Assembly: GCF_027580225.2 (NCBI RefSeq)
Contig: NC_073348.2
Coordinates: 25,540,001-25,604,000, forward strand
Length of the DNA: 64,000 bases
From: Misgurnus anguillicaudatus
Taxonomy: Eukaryota > Chordata > Actinopteri > Cypriniformes > Cobitidae
Direction of reading: 5' to 3'
Part shown: one piece after another, positions 47,114-59,997 of the stretch
Numbering within the stretch: position 1 is the stretch's first letter
Layout: every line of letters begins with the position of its first letter
Made by a program: the position numbers and the translations under genes
Notes under the pieces: model-generated
The model's input: the letters and a program-made list of their open reading frames with translations, nothing else
Databases searched by the model: none
What the model was told of the DNA's origin: nothing

Positions 47114-48219
47114 TAGGGCCCTATAATTTCCGCGATCACGGAATCGCGGACGGAATCGCGGAATTGGCTAATTAACACGGAATCTAGCATAAACGCGGAA
47201 TTTCGCGGAATTTTACATATTTTGAATAAAATTATGTTTTTGTGTGGGAGACGAATGTATGTCTGGGGGAAATGCAGACCGCGGGAAGTAAATCTGGGCG
47301 ACACGCCCCCTCCCGTCGTTTCAGACCTCCTCCAAAACACTGCAACCATGGCGAAGCGGCTCTCCACGACTCAGCTTTCGTCAGCGAAAAAATTAAGAAA
47401 TTCGACGCTAAGCACTTAGTTCCGAGCAGGTCTCACATGACATTTATGTGACCGGACAACTGTTAGTTTGGAAGTTTAGTCAACACTCTGTTCACGGTGA
47501 GCGCAAAGATACATGCACTCTCTCATCCATGTCTGTCTCACTGTACCTCTCTCATGTGCACGCGCTCATGCATCTGTCCGAAGTGCGAACACAAATCCTC
47601 ATGTATTTGTTCAGTTTTATGCATTTCAAGCGAGCTGAGGCAAACTAACTATCCCTCGCATTTAAAATATAATCATCTGCATCATGGCGCCGCTCTCTGT
47701 CTCTCTTTCGCTCGCACGTGCAAAGAGCTGCGTGCTCATGCTGTCCTAAGTCAGATCACTATCCTGTGTATGTTTGTAAAGTTATATGCATTTCAAGCGA
47801 TTGTGTATAAAATATGTATCGCGTTCCGCTGGATTGATGTGTTTAAGGCACCTCTGAAGGCACCACTGCTTTGACACCTTGTTGTAGCCTCCTGCAACAA
47901 CACTAAAAAAAACAATGCATTGAATTGAGGTGTGTGTGCGCGTGAGCGCGCGTGTGTATGTGCGTGTGTAAATGCATCTTTTATAGTCATTAAGTAATTC
48001 TGTTATCCAGTTTTCCCCCAAATCATTTACATTTTAATCATTAACATTAAAAGGCACACTCTTTTTATGACTAAAATAAAAGTAAAGGGTAAAAAATATA
48101 ATTGCCAAAAATTAAAACGGATAAAACAGAATTTGCAAAAATTAAAACGGAGAAAACGGAATTTGGGAAAAAATAAAACGGAATTTGGGAAAAAATAAAA
48201 CGGATTTTATAGGGCCCTA
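47114..48219. mobile_element. Element with TAGGGCCCTATA ends, 1106 bp, 6 bp TSD
   Basis: Left TAGGGCCCTATAATTTCCG and right CGGATTTTATAGGGCCCTA are inverted. Flanking GGAATC is duplicated exactly (47108-47113 and 48220-48225). Both subterminal regions are rich in CGGAAT words, and the right end has tandem AAATTAAAACGG / GGAATTTGGGAAAAAATAAAA units. It retains a coding remnant at 47348-47560. The superfamily is probably hAT, but a 6 bp duplication is short for that. Confidence 0.7.
47348..47560 (+). pseudogene. N-terminal remnant of a transposase or CGGBP1-like zinc-finger protein
   Basis: The ATG at 47348 opens MAKRLSTTQLSSAKKLRNS and soon stops. A neighbouring frame continues KFDAKHLVPSRSHMTFM, and a third reads GQLLVWKFSQHSVHGERKDT followed by C. 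Put in order these look like the N-terminus and start of a BED-type zinc finger of fish hAT transposases and CGG-binding-protein-1-like derivatives, with at least two frameshifts and altered cysteine positions. The catalytic domain is absent. The family assignment is from memory. Confidence 0.45.
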
Positions 48220-48272
48220 GGAATCAATTTAAAACATGCGCCTGCCGCGGGCGTAAAAACTTTGGTGTGCTC

Positions 48273-48649
48273 GCCCCCTAATGGCATTTTTCCATTACAT
48301 TGGGTCGGGTCAGTTCACTTTTGTGGGCTTTTCCATTGGGTACAGTACGTAGTAACCAATACGTATTTGGTATCCCTTCAGTTGGGGTTTTAAGCGATCT
48401 GAACTGATATTAAAATGGGACATTAAACATTGTAGATCACTGATTGATCTGAGAGAATCGTTACTACCAGCGCTATCTGCGCTTTGTTGTAAGTTCCCAA
48501 ACTCCCTTTTAGTGGTGAAAAACCTCCACAGGATGAGAATTAGGAAAACCAGTGTTTTCCAGACTTTAATTTTGAGGCGGCACATCCGGGACGCGTACGT
48601 CCGCATGTACAGTATGCATAGCATTTTTGCAACTTAAATGAGGCTCAAT
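48273..48649. repeat. Probable partial fish repeat, GGGTCGGGTCAG type
   Basis: TTTTTCCATTACATTGGGTC and GGGTCAGTTCAC near the left resemble a known fish palindrome, but a right terminus was not identified. No gene. Confidence 0.3.
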
Positions 48650-48915
48650 CTGTAATTCCTGTAAAACCTATGTTATAGTTTATATAGGTTATAAAAAGAG
48701 AACAAATGAAGATAGGATAACACGTTTTTCCCATTTCGTTTGTTTGTTTGAAAGCAGAAGGTCTGTTCGTTCATTTGATATATTTGTATGTTTGTATATT
48801 TATGGAAGAAAATTTTCCTGGAAGGCATTTTTTTTAAATTTTGTGAAAATCACCAAAAAAATGCAGGTAGGCAACTTTAAAAAAAAAAGGCTGGAGGGGA
48901 ATGAGTTAATAAGCA
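48650..48915. repeat. CTCTTTCCCCGCC-family fragment, inverted
   Basis: Contains GAAAGCAGAAGGTCTGTTCG, AGAAAATTTTCCTGGAAGGC and ends GGAGGGGAATGAG then TTAA. This is the reverse orientation of the left half of 43715-44217. Confidence 0.55.
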
Positions 48916-49788
48916 CTCCTGATGAACAAGTACATACATGGTTAGCCTGAAAATGTCATGTTAGTTGAAGATCTCAGATGCTGGCCTTGCCTTGATACTG
49001 TTGGATGTAATTGCATTTGAGTTTTGTAAAGGAAATTGAAACTGATCTCTGTTGGCGTTTAGACTACTGGGTGAAGTCTCATTACATGGCTATTATAATT
49101 CATAAGGCAACCGGGCTTAAAAGAGTGTTCGAAAGATTAATTAATGACACTCGGCACTTCAAACTTCGCTGATCGGTAATAAACTGACTGAATGGAATTG
49201 TAAGGCAATTAATAATGTTCATGTGCACATTTCCCATGAGCTCCCTCGTCTGAAACGAGCTGGTAACAATACAGTTTAATGACTATTATATATTATCTAG
49301 TGTGTATACATCATCATAATCCTATACCCTGCCCTTTTGGCTGCACAGATGAGCTTTACAGAAGATCCCATCGCTGGAAAAATACATAGATTTCAGTTCA
49401 GTAGTTAAAACAGGATGGAGATTCTTATGAGGACTGAAATGAGGTGTGAAAGTGCAAAGCAATTTTAACTGCCATTTATCTTTAAAGAAAATGTTAAATG
49501 AATGAAAAACTAGAGAGACTGCAAATCTGATTTGAGCCTGCCAAATGCTTACCACAATCAATTTGAAAGAGAAAAGCAATTGAAAGCAATTAGTCTAAGT
49601 GAGCTGAACTGGGTCTTACATCACTGTGAACTCTGCTGTTAGTATCGCCACTAACACACTCTGAATAAATAAGTAAATCAATTCATCTTTGTACATGTAT
49701 TAAGCACTGTTCTTACACTCGAATCTGTAACAATGGCTTCCACAAAACACATTTTTCAAGATTGAAGAAAATAAAATAATAAAGTATA
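48916..49788. other. Intergenic DNA, no gene seen
   Basis: No recognised repeat or coding frame. Confidence 0.35.
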
Positions 49789-50105
49789 CAGCGGGGAAAA
49801 TAAGTATTTGACACATCAGCACAAGGGGATTTCTAAGTGGGCTATTAACAAAACATTTTCACCAAATGTAGCCATCAAGCCAAATATTGAATTCATAGAA
49901 AGAAATCAGAACATTTAAGTATACAAGTTGAGTCATAATAAATAAAATAAAATGACAGAGAATAAGTATTGAACAAACTTTATTTCATACTTTGTAGAAA
50001 AGCCTTTGTTGGTGATTACAGCTTCTAGACACCTCTTGTATGGAGAAACCAGTCGTCTGCATTGCTCAGGAGTGATTCTGGCCCCTTCTTCCACACAAAC
50101 GTCAC
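49789..50105 (-). mobile_element. One end of a Tc1-like transposon with transposase tail
   Basis: The TA (49787-49788) followed by CAGCGGGGAAAATAAGTATT is the characteristic terminus of a fish Tc1 group. On the minus strand EEGARITPEQCRRLVSPYKR and CLEAVITNKGFSTKY are the transposase C-terminus (about 50100-49990). The element is cut off at about 50105, where other repeat sequence begins, so most of the transposase and the other end are lost. Confidence 0.85.
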
Positions 50106-50266
50106 GCCCCTTTATCCATTTTCGGTTATCCGCGAGTGATGCGCGGTGACGCATGGCTAAGATGACGATGGCAGGCACCACCTACTTTAAGCTTCAAAAA
50201 AGCTCGTCACAAACCTATGAGTGACATCACGGACACTACGTCCATATTTTTTTACAGTCTGTGGTT
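50106..50266. repeat. Repeat fragment ending GTCCATATTTTTTTACAGTC
   Basis: GTGACATCACGGACACTACG and TCCATATTTTTTTACAGTC are text I recognise from a common zebrafish repeat. Ends are not defined. Confidence 0.35.
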
Positions 50267-50269
50267 TTC

Positions 50270-51075
50270 TCCCTTGATTCATTTAGTTTAGGCATCTGTG
50301 AACACGGCACTGCGCCTAAACAAAGTGGTCTCGGCCCGATTGCACACAAACTCTGGAGCAGTTTGGTATAAGTGTGATCCAAGCAATCCAACCCAACAAA
50401 CCAATGAATCTTATTGCTTTATTACCATGAACATACCTGATAGCTCTTTGGTGACACATTCAAACGCCAACGCCATTCAAATCCAAAGCATACCTCTTCC
50501 TTATAAAATGTCTCCAGAATAGGTACATGGTCCCGCCTAAGTTTTGATTCCTCCTCAAAAGAATGAAGTAATATAACCGCAGTTAAAAAAGCCACACAAT
50601 AATCCAGTAAAGCTACTGTCTGTCCATCCTGATGGACAATATGAGCAGAATCCCAGAAAATAAAGAGATACACTCTGACCAACTAAACGAGAGTTTACTT
50701 TCCCCGCCAGCGTTTAAAAAAAAAGTTGCCAGCCAGCGCCGGCATTTTTCATGATTTTCACAAAAGTTTAATGCCTTCCAGAAAATTTTCTTCTTTAAAT
50801 ATACAAACAAACAATATAGCAAATGACGTTACTTCCGGGTTGGATAATATCGGTATTGCGGAAAGCCAGAAATTCTCGTCATTGGCAGGGAAGCGTTTTC
50901 TCTTAATTGACAAGTTATCTCGTCAATGGCGGTGAAAGAGTTAACAAAGTCTGGTTCGGAAATATTGCCTTGTGAATGCAAACCGAACCAAGATGAAATT
51001 GCAACATTGTAGCCATTTAACCCACGGATTCGAAACAAATCAATTGATCGACAGGTCTGAAAACGGTTCATTTAC
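50270..51075. repeat. Interspersed repeat with GCAAACCGAACC, split by an insertion
   Basis: The left half (GAACACGGCACTGCGCC...GACAATATGAGCAG) and right half (GCAAACCGAACCAAGATG...) belong to one fish repeat as I recall it. It is divided by the insertion at 50694-50945. Outer ends are approximate. Confidence 0.35.
50694..50945. mobile_element. CTCTTTCCCCGCC-family element, internally deleted
   Basis: Starts TTACTTTCCCCGCCAGCG, includes CCAGAAAATTTTCTTC and TTCTCTTAATTGACAAG, and ends GGCGGTGAAAGAG then TTAA. Confidence 0.6.
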
Positions 51076-51079
51076 GATA

Positions 51080-52238
51080 AAAACAATATTAAACTTGTAT
51101 CAATATCTTTGTAGAATTGTAGAAGATATTTGTAATCAAGCAGGAAACAAGAGCTACACTGACTTCCAAAGTAAGGAAGAAAAATACATTTAAAGTCAAT
51201 GGTGCCTAAAAACGGTTTGGTCACAAACTGTGTTCAAAATATTTCAGCAGAACAGAGAAATCAATAGAGGTTTGCAACAACTTAAAGTATTAGTCCATTT
51301 TCCTAAAAAAAATCCAGATAATTTACTCACCACCATGACATCCAAAATGTCTTTCTTTGTTCAGTCGAAAAGAAATTTTGTTTTTTGAGGAAAACATTCC
51401 AGAATTTTTCTCATTTTAATGGACTTTAATGGACCCCAACACGTAACAGTTTTAATGCAGTTTAAAATTGCATTTTTAAAGGACTCTAAACGATCTCAAG
51501 CGAGGCATTAGGGTCTTATCTAGCGAAATGATTGTCATTTTTGGCAAGAAAAATAAAAACTATGCACTTTTAAACCACAACTTCTCGTCTTCCTTCGGTC
51601 CTGTGACATGCTAGCGCGACCTCAACTAATACTTCATCACGTCAAGAGGTCACGGATGACGTATGTGAAACTATGCCCCAGTGTTTACAAGTCTGGAGAA
51701 AGAGGACCGTTCAGATGTTGTATGTGGAATGATATTAATTAATGTCTTTGTGTCAGTTTATTGTTTAAAAAGGTCCGCAAATGTGCGTTTCATATATGTA
51801 ACACGTGACCTTTTGACGTCATTACGCAATTTCATGAGGTCGCGCTGGCTCGTCACACAGCCGAAAGAAAGAAGAGAGGTTGTGGTTTAAAAGTGCATAT
51901 TTTTATTTTCTTGCCAAAAATGACAATTGTTTCGCTAGATAAGACCCTTATGCCTCGTTTGGAATCGTTAGAGTCCTTTGAAACTGCAATTTGAAACTGC
52001 ATTAAAACTGTTAAGTGTTGGGGTCCATTAAAGTCCATTAAAATGAGAAAAATCCTGGAATGTTTTCCTTAAAAAAAAAACATAATTTCTTCTCGACTGA
52101 ACAAAGAAAGACATCAACATTTTGGATGACATGGTGGTGAGTAAATTATCTGGATTTTTTTTTAAGAAAATTGACTAATCATTTAAAGGTGAGTAAATTA
52201 TGAATTTTTTTTTATTTTTGGGTGAACTATCCCTTTAA
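51080..52238. mobile_element. GTTCACCC-family element split by a TTAA insertion
   Basis: Family text (GTCACAAAC, GCAGAACAGAGAAATC, GGTTTGCAACAAC) runs to 51281 and resumes after 52186 with AGGTGAGTAAATTATG, ending GGGTGAACTATCCC and TTTAA. The left terminus is unclear. Confidence 0.6.
51282..52186. mobile_element. TTAA-flanked element, AGGATTAGTCC family (copy 3)
   Basis: TTAA (51282-51285) then AGTATTAGTCC; right end GACTAATCAT then TTAA (52183-52186). It interrupts the 51080-52238 repeat at a place whose empty form, CCAACTTAAGTG, is at 39101-39112. 905 bp, non-coding. Confidence 0.8.
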
Positions 52239-54989
52239 TGTTATTTTATTTTTTAGAAAAAACAAGAAAGCATTGTCTGAAGCTCCTGTGTATCTCATCC
52301 ATCATTTTTGGATATTGATTAAAAAACTTTTTATTAGTTTTCATATAGTCATTATTCTACCTCAGGGTGCATCTTTAACTGTTCATATCATTGCATTTAT
52401 TTTGTGCATCACTTTGAAGGTTGTAAATCTTTTATTAATTGCAAATGCTGTAGTATCCCATAATCCTATTTCTCCCACAAATGCCATCATTGCATTTTAA
52501 CTGTCAGTGTTTAACAGTAAATTTAACCGCATTCATTCTACAGTAATAATGCATCATGTTACGTAAAGTAAAAAAGGCACTGTTTAACCAAACAGGAAGA
52601 TGAAAATCCATAATTGCCTGCATCGCCTGCTTCAGCACTTAAACACAAACAAAATTTGCTGTCTGCTATTTTCTTGAACTCTGCGGTAATGTTTCCAAAT
52701 GGCTTTGGTTGCTATGGTGAGGCGAGGAGGTGACGAGAAGAGATAGAAGAAAGAGAAAAAGGGAGAACTAATGTAATTTCAGTAGCATTTCCTCTGAGTG
52801 ATGTGTGTTGTAATGGGGTGGTAATTGAAGACAGGCAGGATCACACAAATCGTCCTTTATGACACGGCCACCCGTCTTCATAATGAATAAGCAGCCATCC
52901 TTAAATTGGCAGCTGATTTTGGCTGTTACTAATACAGAGCGCCGTGTTTGAAACTACTGTATGTACACAAGCATACACAAATGAAAATAGATACGGCATA
53001 ATTATGAGCACCCAGACGCGCTATTCATCCTATGCTACGTAGTGACGGAGAGCAGATGGCGTGCGTAGTATTGGAAATCAAGCTGCGAGTTGTTGCATTG
53101 TTCTTTCATGCAGATCTATGAGGTCCGGTCCAAAATTTCTGCATTCATGCGTTCCTCCGAAACTATCAGTCGAACAGGTGGCTGTTGGTAAACGCCGTCT
53201 TGTTCACTCGGACGCGTTGATAGGCAGACGCCAATCAGAGGACAAATTAAAAGAGACTAATGCATTGAGAGAAGAGCCATCTGCTACAGATCAGTTTTGC
53301 TATGATGTCTCTGATTGGTCTGATTTGGGTTTGGTTAACTCCTTGCCAAAAAAATTATGTTTGAATATCACCATGATGAAAATATCATGTTTCATATTCA
53401 TGATCTGTTACTGATATGCAGTCTAGTATGAACGACCACTAGGGACCAATAACATGTTGATTTAATTGCTGTCAGTTTGAATGCACCGGAAGTGACCTGT
53501 CAGACTAAAACATGGGGTTTGACCACTTTAGTATACAGTAGCATACAGCATTCAGTGGGTGTGCAAGGCCACACTGATTAAACATAGCATTTCTACTTAA
53601 TAAATTCATGCTATCATACTGCGTATCCATCTCAGCCAAGAGCATTAAAAAGCTGATCTCAATTTAACATAAATTAGCTGGGCACTGTATTCCCCATACA
53701 ACAAAAACAGTTTCAGACCCTACAGGTTATAAACCAAAGCGTTTTGAGACCAGAGGTATCTAATTAAGACAGCCAGAATTTATGAGTCATATATCGGCCT
53801 TCGTATCCAAGCCAGGCCATTTCGTTGGGCCGGCAGCTAATGGTGACCCCTGGGTTGGACTCCTACTCAAGCACGAGGGGCCGTGAACACATTTTCCCCT
53901 CACATATAATTGGAAAGATTATTCACCACTATTGCCAGTCCACTTGGCCTTGCCTATGTAATTGCACTGCATTAGTCATCTGCTTAGAAACGCAACCAGG
54001 CTCATATTTTAGCCATATTAATTTGTTTCGAGGGATAAACGTGCATTGTGTTATGCTACTAAACAAGCGTGTGAAATTTGACGCAAATCAAAAGGATTCA
54101 TGTTGTTTTAAAATAGCGTATAATAACCTCAAACAAACATAAACAACACATACACGCTAGTTTATACATTTATGAAAAAAAACACATGCAAAACGTGCCA
54201 AATACTGTATAAGCAAACAATACAGTGCTCATGTTTGCCAGCTTACAATTCTGTAAATCTGTTCCTCAAAAACTGCTTCTCTCAGTGAAACTTTATTAGC
54301 AATTTTGAATGTTGTGTTTTATTGGAAGAGAGACATACAAACTAGGGTTTAGGTTTCAGTATACCAGCCTCGGGTTTCACAGTAAACTGATAGTAAATCA
54401 ATAACTTACAACAAATAAACAGCCTCCGGTAAACTAGGGCTGTGAATAGATTCAATGCCAGTCATTTATCTCGTGACTTTTTATGCTTTGAGAATCATTC
54501 AGTGCCTTTCTCTCTCTATAAATAAGTAGAGCTCAGATGCAAAAGCCGTTAGACGCCACCTCCGAATGACCGAATGCTCTCGAAACGTATTACACTTTAA
54601 ATATGAATCAGGCCATTTAAAAATACCAGTTTGTTGGCAAAATCCACTACAGGCCATGACAATTTTTCAGCAAAGTCCTCTAAATGCATGGGAGAACAAT
54701 TGGATGATTGATGGCTCGCGAAGACTATTACTGTTAAATGAGCATATTGAATGAATTTTTCATTATTTTACTGTTTTACGGAAAGGACAGTGAAGAGTGA
54801 ATGGAGACTTTTTAAAAACTGGCAATTTTGCTGAAATTTTGCACTTAGAGGGTTTTGCAGCGATAGTCAAATTTGTTACTTTAGTCAAAAAAAAAAAAAA
54901 AATGCATTTTAATATGTAAAAAAGTTTGTAATGCTCAGAAATCCACTTTTTTCACTGTAATATCTGTCTCTTCCCTTTCTATTTACTTC
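52239..54989. other. Unique intergenic DNA, no gene seen
   Basis: The longest stretch in the window nearly free of recognised repeats. About 53050-53340 has an 80-codon-scale open frame without resemblance. About 53830-54120 has unusual, non-repetitive composition and could be conserved non-coding DNA. A run of A lies at about 54886-54901. Confidence 0.35.
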
Positions 54990-55535
<546 letters not shown>

Positions 55536-56902
55536 CAGCATCTTGCACATCCAAAGAGCAAGCAAACCCTCGAGTGTGCTAACAATCCTGCCCTCCAGGC
55601 TGTCCGCACCCCCAGGCCTTAAGCGGCACCGTTTTTTCTTTTTTTTAATAGATAATATCACATTAAAGCTTCAGTGGTGGGATATAACCCAAACTTATCA
55701 GGTTTTGGCATGCCAGAGAGCAGGGAGCCAGAGATTCAGTGGACACCTATGACATGCATTTTTAATGTTGTCATAAACGGTCCCTGGACTACGATGAGTG
55801 GTGGATTTACAGCCCTTACTTCCTTTCTTTGCTCAAAATGCTTAGTAATCCATGAAGTAATATTAATAAATGAGAAGCGGTAGTCTGCATGCCAGTGCTT
55901 ACTGTATTTATTTTCATTGGGTGCAGTATGAGGTGTATAATTTAAATATATCATGAATAACTTTTTTTAAATAAAACAGTCGTATTATGTTGAAATAGTA
56001 GCTGTAAACTTACATGAACTATTTGCAAAGATCTGCACATTATGATGTCACAACCATAACACTATTTACATATCAATGCCTATTCAGAACAAAAAGTACA
56101 TTGTAATAGAAGTACAGCATAACAGAGGCCAGCCAATCAAAACGTCATTTACTTATATAAGTCTTGAAAATATAGCAGGAAAAACAGCCTGTTTAACACT
56201 GTCCAAACCAGGCACATTCAAATCAAACAACCCCTTTACATTATTGCCACAATAAACAAGAAAGAGGCACATTGTGAAGAAGAGGAAAATCTGGAGTTTG
56301 TGCACGCTGTGGGAAGATTTGGGCAAATCGATCGAGGGGTGTTTTCGGATGTTTGGGAGCAGGCTGCGCAGAGCGCATGAAAGGTTATGTTTTGGAAAAG
56401 GTCTCGGCACTAGACTGGAGCTGTGGTTTGTTTAGCTGTGCCGTTCAGAATGTTAAAACAGGACGGGAGGCTTCAGCGTTCCCGCGGTTTAGGCAACTAT
56501 CAGCGCTGTCAGGCCTGAACCGATGTCTGAATGCTAAACGTCTCTGTGCTGCTGCACAAATAAAAACACACAGCAAAACAAATGTGCAGCTTCATACGGT
56601 ATGTGCACATGACTGCTTCATGAACTATTATGAATTCCTGAACTTGATGCTTATATGGCTACAGATGCAGTGAACAAAAACAAGTTTGACAAGTATGAGT
56701 TTTTATTTTTGTTAAAATAGTTCTTCAAATATGCAGAGACAATGATATGCCAATACACACTACAGCTTTCTAAAAGAAACCATTTTCTTTTCTTCTCTGA
56801 AGAAAATCATAAGTCTGAAGTGTTCTAGAAAGCAACCGCACATCTCTCCCAAACAAGCGACATGATTTTGGGTATTGCTCGTGTCTAAAGGAAATTGAGC
56901 AC
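55536..56902. other. Intergenic DNA, no gene seen
   Basis: A GC-richer block at 56330-56560 has open frames in both strands without recognisable family. Confidence 0.35.
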
Positions 56903-57273
56903 TTAAAGGTGCAGTGTGTAACTTTTAGAAGGATCTCTAGACAGAAATGCTATATAATATACATAACTATATTATCAGTGGTGTATAAAGACCTTACATA
57001 ATTAACTGTATTGTTTTTATTACCTTAGAATGAGCCGTTTTTATCTACATACACGAGGGTCCCCTTACATGGAAGTCGCCGTTATGTTTCTACAGTAGCC
57101 CTTAACTGACAAACTGCTCTACAGACTGCGTTTCGTCCCTATGTTGTCTTAGACCACGACATGTTTGTCCCGTGGCAGCTACCGTAGCTTATCATAGAAT
57201 TTCGAAATTGAGGTTGGTTGCAATTCTCAATCTCACCCCTAGATGCCGCTAAAAACCTATACTGTACCTTTAA
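56903..57273. mobile_element. Complete TTAA-flanked element, AGGTGCAGTGTGTAA family
   Basis: TTAA (56903-56906) then AGGTGCAGTGTGTAACTTTT; right end TATACTGTACCT then TTAA (57270-57273). Confidence 0.8.
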
Positions 57274-57288
57274 GTTTAGTACTGTATT

Positions 57289-57751
57289 AACTCTTTCTCC
57301 GGCATTGATAAGTTATCTCATTAATTAAGAGTAAACATTTGCATAAAACGCGTTTCTGATTAATTTTTTATGTTATTCGAACCGTGTTTATTCACTAGAT
57401 GGCGCACTTACCGAATTTATGAATAAACTAAAGCCAAAACGTTATTTACTAATTTTAAACTCTGTGTATGTTTTGATAATCGTTCTGAATCTCATCTCTA
57501 GAAAAAATCCTTCACAAAAATGCAATTATTTCACCTTTTTGCTAAAATGATCAGAGAAAAAATATAGATGAAACGGTTTTGCCCATTTTGTTTTTGGTTG
57601 TTTATTGTTTGTTTGAAAGCAGAGGGTCTGTTCTTTCATTTAAACTATTTGTATGTTGATATATTTTTACAAGAAAATTTGTGAAACTTTTGTGAAACTC
57701 ACAAAAAATGCTGGCGGGCAACTTTTTAAAAAATGGCTGGCGAGGAATGAG
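57289..57751. mobile_element. CTCTTTCCCCGCC-family element
   Basis: TTAACTCTTTCTCCGGC at the left; GGCTGGCGAGGAATGAG at the right. Its right end shares a TTAC (decayed TTAA) with the next element. Confidence 0.6.
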
Positions 57752-58455
57752 TTACAGGTGCAATGTGTAACTTTTGAAAGGATCTCTTGACAGAAGTGTC
57801 AGATATTATCAGCACTTAGTTACTTAGTTAATTTTCATGGAAAGTAATGCTTACGTTACTTTTAAGTTACTTTTGCGTTACTTTTTTTACTTGGCTGAGG
57901 CTTGATCTCTTCCAGGCCTTGCAGGTGTTTTTTATGATCGCAAAAATGTCAAGCTCTGGACTTTAATCTCCATTTCGGACTCAAACTGTTTCCGCTCAGG
58001 CGCACAGAGTGCTTAATTCTACGTTAATATTTTCAGTTTAATTCAGTACATTATTTTATTTTTAAATTGAATAAATTAAATTGAAAAGTAACTCGCATTA
58101 CTTTTTAAAAAAGTAACTCAAATATTAATGTGTACATTTATAAAGTAATGCGTTACTTTACTCTTTACTTCAGAAAAGTAATATTATTACGTAATGGGCG
58201 TTACTTGTAATGCGTTACCCCAACACTGATTAGCCATGGTGTATAGACGGTTTCATTGAACGCACGTGCGCTGACGCGATACACGTCTGGATCCGAACTT
58301 TACTTCCGGTTTCGTTTTTTTAATGTTTAATGAAATAGTTGCTAAAATTATCTCTTGAACTATGCGTTTCGAAATGGAAAGGTGAGTTGTGTACTGAGCC
58401 TTTGGGTACAAGCTCACCGCTAGATGCCACCTAAATCTACACACTGGACCTTTAA
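57752..58455. mobile_element. AGGTGCAGTGTGTAA-family element with insertions
   Basis: Left TTACAGGTGCAATGTGTAAC; right CACACTGGACCT then TTAA (58452-58455). The middle is replaced by a GTAACGC-rich segment (about 57817-58227) and a TAGACGGTTTCA end (58238 on). Confidence 0.6.
57817..58227. mobile_element. hAT-like element with CAGTGTTGGGGTAACGC end
   Basis: The right end GCGTTACCCCAACACTG is the inverse of CAGTGTTGGGGTAACGC, a familiar fish hAT terminus. Repeated AGTAACT/GTTACTTT words fill both sides. The left terminus is decayed and its exact start is uncertain. Confidence 0.5.
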
Positions 58456-59956
58456 GTTAAAATGGTTTGTAAACTTATAGAATTTGGAAAATATTTAATA
58501 ATGTCAACGGTTTATGCAGAACCAAATAGGATGGAAGTCAAACCTTTAATGCAAACCTCGATGCATGTAATGGATCTTCACACCAATGTTATCCTTTAAC
58601 GCCCAGGGCCTAAAAACCAACCTCACGTATGCGTGAAGAGGCCCTTGATCTTCACTGATAAACAGCAGCGCTTTTGCGAAATCTATAAGGCTTCACAGGA
58701 GGAGAGGGAGAAGAGGGACAATTACAGCGGCTCCAGCACAAAGTGGACAATTCATCAGCGTTTGTGGGTGAATGAGGACAAATAGATAGAGGGGTCTAAG
58801 GCCATCTCTTGTTAAAAGTCCCTCATCAGAGATCACATCACCCCCCAACGATGTAGCCCGCTGAATGGCTTGGGATAGGTTACGGGGCTTCTCCTCTGAT
58901 TGGTCGAGACAGATAATTAAGTTGTCACCCTGGGCCTCAGTGCAGCACGCTGGGAGAATGACACAGCAGGGACGCTTTGCACAGCGCTTATATAGTTGAT
59001 GTGGCCTTTTCAAAACCTCTCTCTGTATCTCAGTCGCTCTCAGGCAGCGTGAAAGCTTCTGAAAAGCCGAATGAAGACAGTGACAGTAATACGTGGAGGA
59101 ACTGGAGTGCTGATATCTTGATATGTGCAAGTCTAGCGGTGCAATAAAGTGAGCGTGCATATCTACATGTTAAATCTTGGTTTTGGTTAGGTTAAACTTG
59201 TGTCACTTATCTTTCTGTGGTGTTAAGACAGAGTCATGATAAAATACTTTGCTGAGCTCTTACTGTCTTCTATTTGAAGAAAATAAATGATTTATTTAGT
59301 AAAGAAAGAAACTAAAATGTTGGCACGATTATATTTCCCTTAAGTGACCCCAAACTACTACGGTATGATATCACTTTTAACACTTGCATGTGTGCGTGTG
59401 TTTGTCATTCTGCATCGCCCCCTGTGGCTCAGCATGGGCACTGCAATGTGTTAACATGCTGGCAAAGTGTGCTAGGCAATAAGCCAAAGGAAATCTTGTA
59501 CCATGTGCTTTCCCTGATGTGTAACAGCCTTTGGGTATTAGCACACTTTATCTGTGAAACCCCAAGAGACAGAAAGTGAGGTGTGGGGTGAAGGACATTT
59601 TGAAATCACTTTCTTATATGAGAGGACTGGAAGTAGTTGTAGAAAAATAACAACCATCACCGTGAAGGTGAGTGTGAGCTGTAATTTCATAGGTGGCCCG
59701 AACAGCCAGAAATCAACAGCGATAATATGCTCCATACAAGTGTATGAGGTGCGTATGTGTGTGTGTTAAAATCTGAACAGGACAAACCTCTTAAGGCCAA
59801 GCAGTGGTAGCTCCCCATCATTTCTCCATCTCAGTATTAGTTAATATTATTTACAATATTATTCATTTTTAGTGTGCATTTTTGCACCTACAATTAAATA
59901 AACTGTGTACACTTGCATCTTAGCTATATACAAAAAGAAATTGTATGATTTAAAAT
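58456..59956. other. Intergenic DNA, no gene supported
   Basis: A 155-codon minus-strand ATG frame at 58693-59160 is the longest frame outside satellites but shows no recognisable domain. The block at 58870-59020 (GATTGGTCGAGACAGATAAT...) has a CCAAT-like and an ATTA-like motif and may be conserved non-coding DNA. Confidence 0.3.
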
Positions 59957-59997
59957 TGATAGTTTTATTATTTTGGGTCAACTATCCCTTTAAAATA
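59957..59997. repeat. GTTCACCC-family 3' fragment
   Basis: TTATTTTGGGTCAACTATCC and CTTTAA match the right end of 38853-39158. Confidence 0.5.

Larger units (their letters stand above)
46814..48272. mobile_element. Outer element with GCACACCAAA ends
   Basis: Left GTGCACACCAAAACC and inverted right AGCACACCAAAGTTTTTACG. Without the inner insertion at 47114-48219 the element is about 350 bp and GC-rich. Confidence 0.55.

Noticed and set aside
58693..59160. 155-codon minus-strand ATG frame
   Set aside because: Longest frame outside satellites, but no family resemblance or signal; kept only as part of a possibly conserved block.
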